This document shows positions 27,201 to 39,850 of a stretch of DNA of 64,000 nt, piece by piece (the first letter of the stretch is position 1; each line of letters starts with the position of its first letter). Made by a program: the position numbers and the translations under genes. A model generated the notes under the pieces. It searched no databases, was not told the origin of the DNA, and saw only the letters and a program-made list of their open reading frames with translations. Source of the DNA: Plasmodium malariae (lineage: Eukaryota; Apicomplexa; Aconoidasida; Haemosporida; Plasmodiidae); NCBI RefSeq assembly GCF_900090045.1, contig NC_041787.1, positions 2,477,001-2,541,000 of the forward strand. The letters run 5' to 3'.

Positions 27201-27503
27201 TTGAATAATTTTCGTTTTTATTTAATATTGTCTAATATTGTTTTTTTTTGCATTATTTTATTTTATTATATGTTTTTCTTTTATACAATAACATTATATA
27301 GAAATTATATTAAATCAATTTTAAAGCTATTTTTAATTTGTAAAATTTAGTATGAATTATATCGGAATTAATTCATTTTATTACTTTTAGAATAATATAA
27401 AAATATCAAAAATAAATAAAAAGTTTATTTTAACATTTTAGGAATTTAAAATATAATTAATATTTTTATTAGTTATTATATAATATTATTAAAGATCTAT
27501 ACA
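24261..27503. other. Intergenic; D/G-shared 3' block and E/A-shared 5' block
   Basis: No gene is seen. A block at 24545-24645 (aaggcacaaaaa, then tttatga, then agaagata) matches 53752-53850 downstream of gene G, so the shared 3' flank extends nearly 1 kb past D. From 27120 to 27503 the sequence matches the 5' flank of gene A, with an ATTAAAGATCT box at 27488-27498. Long T runs occur near 24275-24292 and 26184-26201. Confidence 0.5.
26881..27008. repeat. Two-copy tandem repeat, about 64-bp period
   Basis: The stretch beginning tagacaaata at 26881 is repeated from 26945 as tagacagata with few differences. Both units end in tctcataaatttatataccttt. The second unit is one base shorter. It is a local duplication upstream of gene E; no coding role is apparent. 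Confidence 0.9.
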
Positions 27504-28317
27504 ATGAAACAGAATTTTAAGCTCCTCTTTTTTATTAAAATCTTTGTATTTGAACTTTGTATATGGATATGCCATTATAACAATAATGTAGAATTATTAT
27601 AATATTTCTTATTTTTTCTATTGTTTCTAAGTTTAATTTTTTTGAATAACTTTTTCTTAGTATAGAAATATATATACTTGTAAATAATAAATGTTTACCT
27701 TTTGTTTTTAGTATAACTGTGGTAAATCGATGTTTAAGAAGTATAATATATATGAAGATTCAGCTTTAACAACTAATAGACTACTATCAGAGAGTTCGTT
27801 GGATTCAAAATCGACTAGAGTTACATCTGTTGACGAAAATAGCACTAAATTAATAGATCAGCGCGAATATAAGTATAAAAACGACAAATGCCCTATAACA
27901 GAAGGAGAAAAAATAAAAGGAATTTTATTAAAAACAGGGGAAGGTAATGAATTAGATAAGAAAAAAGAATCTTCTTTATCTAATGGAATAGATACATTTT
28001 TTGAAAAACAAAAATTTAATCAATTAGATTCCATAGATAAAATAAACTGTAACAAAAAAAATAATGAAAAGACTGTAAGTAGAACCATAGATGAAAAGAT
28101 ATCTTTACTAATTAGACCACCCTTTATAGTTTTTTTCATAGGATTATTAATTATAATAATATATAATTCTATCAAAGGAACTACTGGAAGTACAATAAAT
28201 GATTATATAGGACTTATTATTTTAGGGGTTTTAATATTTTTGGGTATCTTAATTGTATTAGCTATTATTTATGCTTCTAAAAAAATTGAAAAACGTGAAA
28301 AAATAAATTGCAAATAG
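27504..28317 (+). CDS. Gene E: two-exon Plasmodium exported protein, paralogue of gene A
   Basis: Exon 1 is 27504-27587 (28 codons, donor GTAGAA) and exon 2 is 27712-28317 (acceptor TTTGTTTTTAG), phase 0, giving 229 residues. The family's downstream donor has mutated to GA; the preceding GTA supplies a GT three bases upstream in the same phase. A hydrophobic first exon is followed by a canonical PEXEL RLLSE at 51-55 and a charged, Lys/Glu-rich region. Membrane spans are at about 165-180 and 193-215, and the tail is basic (KKIEKREK). It shares LTTNRLL and the F-x-x-LDS-x-DKI segment with gene A, and the flanks match too, so the pair arose by segmental duplication. No lesion is seen in the frame. 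The function is unknown; export to the host cell is the likely fate. Confidence 0.85.
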
Positions 28318-31139
28318 TCCTAAAATTTATTATAATATTGTTAACTCCTTTCATGCAAAAAGTATTTAATATGCAATAAGAAGATATGTAATATCATTAA
28401 AAATAATATATATATAAGAAATGATCATACAGTTAATTTTTGTAATACCATATGCATATACATAACTATTTTGATATAAAATAAAAAAATATTTCTTTTT
28501 AATTCTTAGTGATTTTTAATATTTCATTTTTTTAATCTGTACTTTAAGTATTTACTTTTGCTGTATATTTCGGTATAATATATATGTGTAAATAAGATTA
28601 TTTATTTATGTAACTAATTTATGTTCCATGGAATACATATGAAAATATGTATTTAGTATATTTTCTTTAATTAAATAGGAAATTTCATGTTGTTAATCAT
28701 AAAAAGTGAGAGTAATGTGTTTTTGTTTCTTTTGCGTTTATTTAGTCCAAAATGATTATTTCGTGAACCAATTAAAAAGAATATATTTTTTTGTTTAAAT
28801 TAATTTTAAATGTCTTTTTTATATTTTATAAAGCAAAAGTGTATATTTTATTGTTTTTTTTTTTGTAAAGATCAAATTTAGTTACTTTTTATTTTATATT
28901 ATATTATGATCAACGTATTATAACGCGAATTTAGTACAAAATCTTTTTTAATATATGTTTAAAAGTTTGAATGTTTTAAATATGAAAATATAAGTATATA
29001 ACTAAAAATAATTATTTTTTAGAACGAATTATTTATAGTTCACTATCATTTTTGGGTATTATAAGTTCTTTATGCATATAAGTTTTACGTATACTTAATA
29101 TTTTTCCTCAAATAAAATGTTCATTTAATTCGATTTTATAAAATTATATGAATAAATATTTTAAAAAAGAAAGTAATAGAAATATTTTCTATATGTATTT
29201 TGTTTTTTAATTAATATTAAATATCACAATGTGTTATTAAATTATTTAATTTTATATATAGAATATTTAAGAAATAATTATATTCTGATTAAACACACAC
29301 ATATATATATATACATAGATATATATATATTTTTATATTTAAAAATATTATAAATAAATATTATTGTTTATAAAAAAAAACAATTACATTTTATATACCA
29401 CATTTTTAACTAGAAATATTGTGGATGTTTAAGATCCTTGTATATAACCATTTTCAATAGGAAAAATTATATATCATAGTAGAACATTTATTGTTTCTTT
29501 TTTATTTCTGTAAATTTAACTTCCTCTCTTGTATTTATTTTTTCAATAAAGTTTGTAATGTAAAATATATGTAAGAATAAATAAATATATATATATATAT
29601 ATATAATACGATAAAATTAAGGACAAACACTAAAAAAATATAAAAAATTAGGTAGTGTCTTTATATTTATTAGAACTATGTATCATAAACATATCGCTCT
29701 TTTTGTATATTAATTTATGACTACTATAAATTGATATGAATAATAAAAATGAATATATAATCATTATAAAACCTTTGTATTTATCCTTTTCATGATAACA
29801 AGACAGCATATCAATAATGTGAAATATTTTCTCTAATACTATTTTTTGTTGTATTATTTTTAATATGATATTAATTATATTACGAAAAAACTTATATATA
29901 TATTAATAACTAAAATTTAGATATATTATAAAATTGAAGATTATACATAATTATATGGAATTATTGAAATGAGTGAATATTTTAAAATAACAAATTCACA
30001 AATTAGAGTGGCACCTGAAAATTTTATAAGATGAAAAACAGGAGCTTACATTTAAGAAAATTTCATTTGTATTAGAATATACAGATAGTAACTTATATAT
30101 TTTATATAATAGAGAAATTCCATAAGAATCCTGAATAAAAGAATTGCCCCTTCGATTTATCTAATTATTTGAATATTACCATGTTACATGAAACTATATT
30201 TATGGGTATATCTGTCTTATTTTTACTTTATGTACAATGAACATAAAAGTAAAATATAAAAATATAAATACTAGTTGTTAATACCATAATTTAATTCAGT
30301 GAAAAATATATAATTATAATGTAATTTTATATATGTTCTTTATTTACAATATACCTATGTAATTACCCTCTTGAATGTTATACATATATGAAGGTATTAA
30401 AAAAGAAAAAAAAAATTTAGAGATTGAAAAGAACATACTTAAGAATTATTATCTAATGGAAATAAATATTTCCATTTAAAATCTAGGAACCGTATAATAT
30501 CTGTATTTTATAGTCAAGTAATAATATCCTGAATGGAATTCTAAATATAATAACTACCACATGGAGACAACATTGTTGAAATTTCATTGTGTTGGATTAT
30601 AATTTCAGTTATATATAAATTTAAGAGAATAAATAATAGTAAAAATTTGAAATACCAATTTTTATAAAGAAAAAATATAAATTTTTGATTTTTTGCATAG
30701 ACTTTTCATTTCAAATTTTTTTTTTTTTACATTCTATACTAATATTATTGTTGTTTTTAATGCTTCTTATTTTTTTATTTGTTCCTTTTTTAATTCACAT
30801 GTAATAAATATTACTACATACTAATTTATAGGGAATTCAAAGTTTGTTTTTTTGTCTTATATTATATATTTATGTTTTAAATTGTTTTTTTTTTTTCATT
30901 CTGACAAGAATGTAATGTATACGGGTATGTTTCTGCTGCTAATTCTTAATTTGATCCTATATTTAAGTTAATCTTTTCTCTGGATAATTTTTATATCATT
31001 ATTATTATAAATTTAATAAATAATCATTCATTTTTTTATTTTTAGTTAATCATATATTTAAATAAATTTCCACTAGTAACTTTCTTGTAGCTGAGTATTA
31101 AGATTTCTATAGAAAATCATATAAACTGTAAATTTTGTA
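28318..31139. other. Intergenic region, no gene seen
   Basis: The first 800 bases resemble the 3' flank of gene A (see 28660-28790). (TA)n tracts lie at about 29296-29330 and 29585-29606. From about 30700 the plus strand becomes T-rich, approaching the minus-strand pir pseudogene. No coding frame or relic could be identified. Confidence 0.5.
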
Positions 31140-32286
31140 TCAGGGATCTACTTGAGGTTGATAACCTATATTATGTAAACTTCCTTCATTATTTCTATAT
31201 ACTACTTCATAGATGTTTTGTAAGGATTCTATTGTTTCTTTTTTAATGTCAAGTTAGTTTATTTGTATTTTTTGTAAACGAGTATGTAACCGCGATTTCA
31301 TTGGTGTGAACTACATGAAAAAAGAAAAAAAAAATATATATACTTAACAATATAATTGTTCTGTGCAGATATTTATTTGTGAAGATGAACATATTCATTG
31401 TGTTAGAATATTTACGCTAGGAATATTTTTTATTAACCTTATAAACAAAGAATATAGTGAAAGATGCTAATAATATGGTAGCTGTTGTTAAACTGGCAGC
31501 AAAAACATAGTCTACTCTCATAGGTGGTAATATATGTGGTAAACCAGAACAAGATATTAGGTCTCGCATTTTATTATCATGTGCATCCTTAAAATTAACT
31601 TTTCACAAAAAGGACTTTCACTATTTCCTTGATATTTCTTATAATTTTTAACATGAATATTATAAATTTTTCTGACATTCTCACAGCTACTATCACTAGA
31701 TTCATCTTCTTGACATTTAAATCTTCTAAAATTACCATAATATTTATATAGTTCTTTAAGATTATCCAAAATTTCAGAATCAATTTTTTTTAATTCTTGT
31801 AAGCATATATTACCCAATTCTAGCGAAATTTTATTGTACATATTAAACCAACTAAGATTCTTTCTATATTTGTCTTCTACATTTATCCGCAAATTAAAGC
31901 ATTTACAACGTCTAAGACTATCAGAAATATAATTCTACTTTATTTCAATTAAATATCTACTATTCTTTTCACATGGTTCAATAAAATCATCACTGCTTAA
32001 ATTCATACATTTTTTTGCAGGTTTTTCTGTAAGGTCTCCTCCCATATTATATTTTGTATCTTTGATAACTGTATCAAATTCATTTTTACAGGTAAGTTAT
32101 AATTCCACATCGTTTTTCTAAAAATAAAAAAAAATGATAATAATATATAAATATGCAAAATCATATCTATATTAATTAGATTTTTATATATTTCTATATG
32201 AATAAATTCTTTAAATTATATAATATATATAATTATTATAACATAAAGTTAAATATTACATTTTCTCCTGCACTTCCTGATGATAT
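31140..32286 (-). pseudogene. pir: pir pseudogene with all three exons still recognisable
   Basis: PIR proteins are variant antigens placed at the infected red-cell surface or exported. The usual short-long-short exon plan is visible on the minus strand: exon 1 at 32286-32260, exon 2 at 32117-31438 and exon 3 at 31310-31140. Splice sites are intact (donor GTAATA, acceptor ATTTTTAG; donor GTTAAT, acceptor TTCATGTAG). Exon 2 holds a Cys-rich globular part (KKCMNLSSDDF; later ELYKYYGNFRRFKC) and a membrane span following LPPMRVDYVFAASL. Exon 3 opens with FTPMKSRLHTRL, equivalent to the usual TPFGSWL start. Lesions: the start codon reads ATA (32286-32284); in-frame stops at 32099-32097, 31937-31935 and 31256-31254; and a frameshift near 31600 just before the membrane span. 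It cannot make a normal PIR protein. Confidence 0.85.
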
Positions 32287-35200
32287 TGTTTATAAGAGAA
32301 AATAATAACAAAACTTAAATTGATAACATGTTAATATTTATATAAGTTAAATAATGATCATATTATGCTAATATATGATATATATATTTTTATTCATATA
32401 TATAATTTAAAAATAAACTCTTTAGAAATATTTCCTTTTTTTTTTTTTTTGTTAATATAAGGTAGCATAGTTAGTACAGTATAAAATAAAGGCTTTTAAT
32501 TTAGAATATAATAATTTGAAAAGCATGGTCTCGTGTTTGTATCTAAAAAAAATTATACATAAATATAAGCACACTTATTTGTTTATTAATATGTGGCTTA
32601 TAAAATTGTACTAATATGTTACTCAAATAATTAAATTATCTTCCGTCAATTTTCATGTAAATTGCCTATAATATTGGAATATATATTTAGGAATCCTTTT
32701 TGGTCATCTAACATACTACAAGTATATTAACAATAACTATTAAAAAGACTTAGAATATTTTCTTTTATTTTATTATTATTTTTTTTAGAGTTAAAATAAT
32801 TCATTTCATATAAATTGAATTTCTATTAATAATAAGCAATAATAATATATATATTCGTTAAAAAAATCAACATTATAATTGTTACTGAAATTAGTATTTA
32901 AATGAATAAAATATAAATTTATCTAAAACGTAAATATAATGTATGACAATAAATGATCTTTGGTTAAATTATAAATCTTCAAAAAAATTATTTTTAATGA
33001 CTAGTGAACTTTTCAATAGATAAAATATATTACATAATTATAAATAATCCATTAACTTTATAATATAATTATATAGGCATATTAAATTTTTAGTTGTATT
33101 TTATAACATTTAACATATCACAGAATAAATATTTATAATAGAAATGTGAATATATATAATCAAATAATATATTATTATATTGTAAATTTATTTTAATTAT
33201 AAATTAATAGTAAAAGAAAAATAATTTAATAATTTTCCTATATCCTTTAATTATATATATTATTGAGATTATATATACTTGTTGTTTAATAAGAATATAG
33301 ATTAATATATCAGCTGAAATTTATCATTATGATTTAAATGACATGCGTACTGTTAGAAAATATATTTATGACTTATATTTTACGTTCCATACTTAATAAA
33401 ATAATTGTTCAAATCATTATCATAATTTTCTTAAATTTTGTTAATTTTACTTCTTATTTTTATTTAACACTATTCTACGTCATATTAGTTATATTAACTC
33501 ATTTTTTATGGTTCAAAAATCTCAAAAAATTATAATAAATTATTTATCCTTTTTTTTGTTAATTATATTTTTGCATAATAACTTATGTTTATATATATTT
33601 AAATCATAAAGTAACTTTATATTTGAATTGCATTATTATATTAACCACTTATAAAAATAAATTTCAAAATAAATTAGAGGAATATTAAGAAAAAAAAAGA
33701 ACATTTTTATTATTAATATATCCATGCAATGATTCGTTCTTTCTTTACGAAAAATGTGGAAGATAACATAGTAATATAATTATTATAATTGTTAAGATAA
33801 ATGTTTTATAAAGTTATTTTACTATGGTCATCTCTAAGTTCTTATTTATTACCTTATGTTTCTTAACACTAATAATGTAATTATTTTCGTATTTTATAAA
33901 ATTTTTTTATTTATATTTTTAATATATCTTTTTTTAATTTTTCAAATCCGTTTCTTTTCATAAAATAGACAATTTGTCAAAATGAAACAAATATTTCAAT
34001 ATATATAGGTTTTAATATAATGGCTTTCATATTAACTCATAATTAAATTTATAGTTTTTTGTATGCTAATATTTTTTTATGATCATTAGTATTTAATATA
34101 TATTTAATATGCTGGAAAAAATTTTAAGAAATTAGAGGTAAATTAAAAAATGTATTGGTATTGAATGAATATAATATAAAAGAGAACACAGATATATATT
34201 AGTTTTGTAATTTATACTTTATACTAATTAAATATGTATGTATTATTTATCTGATTTGATAAGGAGTAAAAATATTTATTGAAAAGCTTCTTATACATGT
34301 TAAGCTAATATATTATAAAAGAATATTCTTTTTATTACTTGTAATATAAAGTGATAATACCTAAATTCTATTGATTTTATTGATAATCCAAGAAACACGG
34401 GTAGTACTGATATTAATAACTAAAGGTAATTATTTTCTAAATAAATATTATTAATATATAATAATATATCTGTTTTATGTATTATAAGAATATTATATTA
34501 GGAAGAATGCATATATATAATTTCATTATCATCTCGCGATAATTCTGATAAATGAGAAAAAAAGAATTTTAGTGATTTTAATTATTAATATTACTACTAC
34601 AATAATTATATTATCAAAAATATAAAAAAAATAGTGCTATTGTATTTGTATAATAGAATGAATTAAATAAAAACTTGTAATCTACGTATTTTTATGGTAT
34701 AAAGTAACAGGAAAAAATTAATACATATCAAAATGGATTTTATATTTTCGCATAAGCAGTTTAATATAATTTTATAAATACCAATATATATATAGATATA
34801 ATAAAAAAATAATGAAAAAAAACTATAACTCAAAATAATCTTATTAACTAAGATGAAGAATTAAAAAGGTTATTCTATAATTACAAAAAAGTAAAAAAAA
34901 AAAAAAAGAAGATGAAAGTCAAAATTTATAAACTTTCTTTAAAACGTAAAAATATAGTTACTGAAAATTTTATATTAATATAATATCATATGAATGAAAT
35001 TATATGTTAAGTTGAAAGAAAAAAATTAGATGATATATTATATTTTTTATAATTTCTATAAAATAAATATATTTTCTTTCATTTCCTTGTGGTTTTAAGA
35101 AAACGTTGAAACTTATCAATTTAGTACTGTTTAATTTATGAACTTATTCAATTTTAACTTTTATTTCTTTGATTTCATAAAATTATTATTAAATTTTAAT

Positions 35201-36344
35201 ATTAAAATTAAAGAATATGGGAAAAACATCGAGAAATTTTTTTTATTTATTTGTATATATCTTTTTGGAAAATGTTAAATGGACGTTAAGATATAATATT
35301 ATATATTCATTATATTTTCATTATCATCACTTTTTAACTATTTTAATAATATCACTGATTTATTAAATATATCTTAATAATATTTATATAAACGAAAATT
35401 AAAATACTTTAATGTTATCAATGTATATGTGTACAAGTTTGACATATAATACCTTATAATTTATGGAGAAAATTAAATTCTTTATTATGAAATAGAGTTT
35501 TTAAATATGATTTTTCCACTTTAAGAAGAGTTAAATAAATGATAAGAAAGGAAATGATATATATAAACGTTGAGTGTTATATATATATAATAATTGAACA
35601 CCATTATTCTGAGAATATCCATTAACTCACAATAGACTAATAGTGTTTTGTTATGTATATGGTATGTTTTCTTTATAATATATTTAATAATATAAATTAT
35701 GTATGTAATTTGATTACTTTTTCATATTTTTTAACGTGTTTGTGTTTTTTATCAAATTTCTTTTATTAATTAAAACTCGAAACGGTCAAATAAAGAAAAT
35801 ATATAATGGAAACAAATATGCACCTTTGGAAATGTGAAAAAACTGTATATTAAGCAGCAATTGAATAAAATATAATCATATAAATTTATATAAAAATAGC
35901 ATATTAATACAAAAGCCATATTTCAAAATTATTTTTTTTTGCTATTATTTATTTTTCAAAATCTTAATTTTTACTTGCACCTTTAATATTTTTGGAATAT
36001 ATTAATATTAACTTATATATATATATTTATTAACATTTTGGTAATTATATTGAATTAAGTATTAATATAACTTTTCAATAGATATTATTACATAAATAAA
36101 AATAAGTATATATAATCTGAACATATATAAAATACCTGTGTTAAAAAAATTACATTTCACATATGTTTTTCTCTTCTATGGTATCCATTTGTTTAAGTAC
36201 TTTTTTTCATTGACCCTTTAGATTTCACGTAATTTATTATATATATTTCATAGGTGTCATCTGATATTATATAAATATTGTTCTAATATATTCTGGATGT
36301 ATATTATGAATTTATAATATGTATTTATCTACAATTCAATAGGA
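32287..36344. other. Intergenic region, no gene seen
   Basis: About 4 kb of A+T-rich DNA between the pir pseudogene and the 3' end of the STP1 gene. A plus-strand frame at 33338-33535 is of low complexity and unsupported. The proximal part (32290-32700) would have been the pir promoter side. Nothing else is recognised. Confidence 0.5.
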
Positions 36345-38928
36345 TTATTCTACACTATTTTCATTATATATGGAATTTTCCAGTGTATCATCTTCTCTTA
36401 CCCAGTCTTCTATTTCTTGTCTAAAGCTTTTCTCCCCTATATGAGCAGGAGTTTGCCTATTTTCTCTATTTTCTAAAGTAATATCATTAACATCAGTTAT
36501 TTCTCTTGTAACATCTGTTTTTCTATCTAAATTTGCTCCTGTTTTCCAGTCATTTATGGAACGATCCAAATGTAATTCCTCATTTTCTATTAGATTTTCT
36601 TTTTGGCAATCTTCTAATACCATCATAAATACTAGTATGCACAGTTTAGCAATTAATTTTTTTTTTAGATAATTATATAATTCTTCATAACTTTCCTTCT
36701 GTAATTCTTCTGTATTTAGTAGTAAAGTATTATTTTTAATTTCTTCATTTTCATGATCATCTATCGTATTGAGCAATTCTTGTGTCATTTCTTCGTACCA
36801 TTCCTGTTCCATGTATTGTTCTATAATCATATGCTTTTTTGATATCCATTCTCTCCATAAATCCTTTTCTCCTTCTGAAAATGAATCTTTTTGAATTTTA
36901 TTTGAAAAATTCACTTTTAATTCTTCACTATTTTTTATGAAAGCCTTTTCTTTTTTCCATTCATTTTTCAAATAATTAAACCAAACAGTTTTTTTCAATT
37001 TTTCAGAAATATTACTATGTTCTCTTATCCATTTATTCCATAGCATTTTTTGTTTTTCATTGTCATTAATACATTTAGTATTTTCCATTATAAATTCTTC
37101 ATTAGTCAAATTAGGATATGCTATATATTCCTTTTCGCGAACATTTCTAGGCATAACTCTAAAAATTCTCCTTTTTTGTGTTCCCATTTTTCATTTCTGA
37201 ATTCTTCGCGTACTTCCATATGTACTTCTATAATGGTTTTAAATCTATCTTTTTTTGCTTTGTATGTTTAAATTTTTTATGTCGTGTTCATGTATTTTTA
37301 GTTTTTTTATGATACTTTCTTCATCATGTAATAGGCTTTCTGTATGATAACGTGTTAAAAATTTACTTTTTTTGTCATAAAGTGAAGGTATCAGTATTCT
37401 TAGAAATTTCATTTGTCTTCTTTTTATCTTTTTTTTTTTTTTAACCTTCCTATTAAAGCATACTACAGCATAAAAAAAACATATACATAAATTACATTAT
37501 TACGTTATGAAAATTTTATAATATTTGTTAATACTATAAATTTATTATACTTTGATGAAAATGGTAAATATAATGATAACTAGAATGCTTGTTAGTATTA
37601 ATGATATGCTGTTGTTATGTCGATTTTTTGCTGGACCTGTAATATTTTTTTAAAAATATATATTATATATTGTAGTTATTTCAGAAATAGTATAATAAGT
37701 ATTGTTAGTGATACCTAGTATTTTAGAGGAAATAGGTAAAACAGAAGGAAGAGAATCATTCCTTGACACTCCAGGTGACCGAACAATATCAGCATCAATG
37801 TGTGTTTCTGAGGATTGAGAATCTGGATCAGGTGGTTTATAAAATGTTGATGCTTCTGGACGTGGAGCTTCAGAATCTATGGTATATTGTGATGGTTTAA
37901 CTTGCATATCCCCCGTAGTAGTTTCACCTACCATAGCTGTAGTTTCAGATTGTGATTTTTGAACGTTTGAGGGAGGTTCTGGTGGAAGTGTGAACGGTAG
38001 TTCCTTTTGAATTCCCTGAGGATCTGGAGATATTTCTTTATCTTCGGCTTTCTCTGCAAATTGTGTTAGATGGCCCTGATTTGGTGGAACTTGGGCTGTA
38101 TATGAAGCTTTAGGTGCTTCCTGAACTTGGCTTTGTAAATCTTTTTGTGTACTTTCAGATGCAGCTCCACGAGGTGATAATTTATTTGGTGAGGGGCAGT
38201 TAGGTATTTTTTGGAAAGTTTGAGAATTCTTTAAGTCGCATATAAATTCTGAACTTCCTTTTCTTTTTTTCTTTTGCTTTCTATTTTCGTAACATGTTCC
38301 AAAAAGGCTTGACTTAACATCAAAATTGTTCTTCTTTTGTACAATCCACTCATTATATTCATTACATTTACTTGAATACGTATCAGAATTATTTGGTAGT
38401 TTTTCTTTTAATTGTCGTATTTCATCAAAATATTTCTTTCTTTTATCACAAAAATCTACTTCTTCATATTTTAATTCTAAAATATTTTTATCTTTTTCCT
38501 CTAAAATCAAAGGGCATCCTCCATATTTCTCTAGATTTCTGTAGTAACCACTTAACCTATGGTTTAAAGCTCCTTTCCACGTTACTTTATAATCCTTATA
38601 ATATTGTGGTGGCTTATTTTTCGAAATTAGATAATCAGCCAAATTTAGGCATCCTTTCCTAAATTCATCTTTATCATTTTTTTTAGACAATGAAATTGTT
38701 TTTTGTTTTATTTCATTTTCAATTCTTTTAAACTCTGGTAGCCTTGTAACTTCGTAAAATTGCCAACCATAGGAATTATAATACTGTATTCCAAAAAATT
38801 ATTATTACTTATTTAAGCTTTAATTTGTCATTTACTTTTATTATAACATCTTTATCATAAATAAATTATGAATAAATTTAAGCGTATTAAAAAACATTAA
38901 ATATTACCGATGGAAAACAGCTATCCAT
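36345..38928 (-). pseudogene. STP1: STP1 gene, four exons, broken by three small frameshifts in the last exon
   Basis: Exons on the minus strand: 38928-38908 (7 codons), 38783-37715, 37636-37551 (membrane span) and 37462-36345. Junction phases are 0, 1 and 0, and every junction has GT and AG. Exon 2 (about 356 codons, open throughout) has a Cys-containing N-terminal domain and then a Pro/Ser/Thr/Gln-rich linker. Exon 3 begins Gly-Pro and encodes one span (about 20 Ile/Leu-rich residues). Exon 4 is the Trp-rich cytoplasmic tail, with W pairs such as LWNKW, VWFNYLKNEW and LWREW, ending at a TAG at 36347-36345. The family frame in exon 4 changes three times, each next to an A run on the coding strand: 37442-37429 (A14), 37256-37250 (A7) and near 37135-37132 (A4). 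The long frame at 37187-36345 is only the last part. About 760 residues would be expected if uninterrupted. It is a recent pseudogene or carries sequence errors. Confidence 0.8.
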
Positions 38929-39850
38929 GGTGATTCTACATTAGCACCATAGATCGATATAAATAACAATGTGAAAAAAAAAATACAAATTTAGTTATTT
39001 TTATTTACCAATAAAGTAATTTTAAATTCATATATATTAATAAAAAGAAATTATAAAAGCATCATTTACATAAAAATTTATATATAAACTATAAATTAAT
39101 ATAATTCATTTCTATATATTTTGTACGTTTGTTATCTTCATTTACATTAAGTAAATATATCACAACTACGGATATATTGTAAGCATATTTTAATATTAAT
39201 TCACAGTTATAGATATATCATTATGTAAAACTAGCATTCTCTTTATAAAAGAAAAGACAAAATATTAACAAAAAAATATTATATATATGTTACACTAATA
39301 TGTAATATAAATTTTATTCTGTAAAAATGTCATTAATCTGTATAATGCAGTTTTTTCTTTTTTCTTAAAACAAACATATATATATATAAATATTATTACC
39401 TATATTAACATAAATAATTCCTTTTATTCTTACCTTTTCTCTAGAATATATAATTTATAAACCAAATCATTATTAATGCTGATAGTATGTTTTTATTTTA
39501 GTTTTTTTTTGTTTTATTTTTTTTATATATTAATGATGAAGATCATTATATAGTTCTCATTATTTTGTTAATATTTTTTTATATTTACTGCATAGTGTAT
39601 AAGAATGAGAGCTAATAATATATATATTATACTAAATTTTTCTATACTTGTAGAATGCGCTTATCGCTAAAATGCACTTGTGACATTAAATATTATATTT
39701 ATATCTATTACCAAAAAATTCCTTATTTATAGTATATAGTATTTCATTGAATAATTTTAATATAATATAATTTATTATATATATATTTTCGTTTATATGT
39801 GCCTATTACCGCATTTATATATGAATACTTTCATTTTGACAAACACTTAA
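38929..39850 (-). repeat. STP1 5'-flank block, copy 2
   Basis: This is the upstream side of the STP1 gene and matches 4328-5060. It is likely to contain the STP1 promoter. The two copies share aaatatatcacaact and a stretch near tataatttattatatatata, but differ by many indels. That suggests an old duplication with some constraint or simply shared descent. Confidence 0.65.

Noticed and set aside
31595..31783. 62-codon minus-strand frame inside the pir relic
   Set aside because: Out of frame with the PIR motifs, which read correctly in the overlapping frame.
36345..37187. The 280-codon minus-strand frame as a stand-alone gene starting with MGTQ
   Set aside because: It is the 3' part of STP1 exon 4; its first residues are in the wrong frame relative to the family, and family sequence continues upstream in another frame.
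37050..37271. Plus-strand frame over STP1 exon 4
   Set aside because: Antisense shadow of the Trp-rich exon, Phe/Ser-rich.
38326..38662. Two overlapping plus-strand frames of 72 and 96 codons
   Set aside because: Antisense shadows of STP1 exon 2, which has strong family similarity on the other strand.
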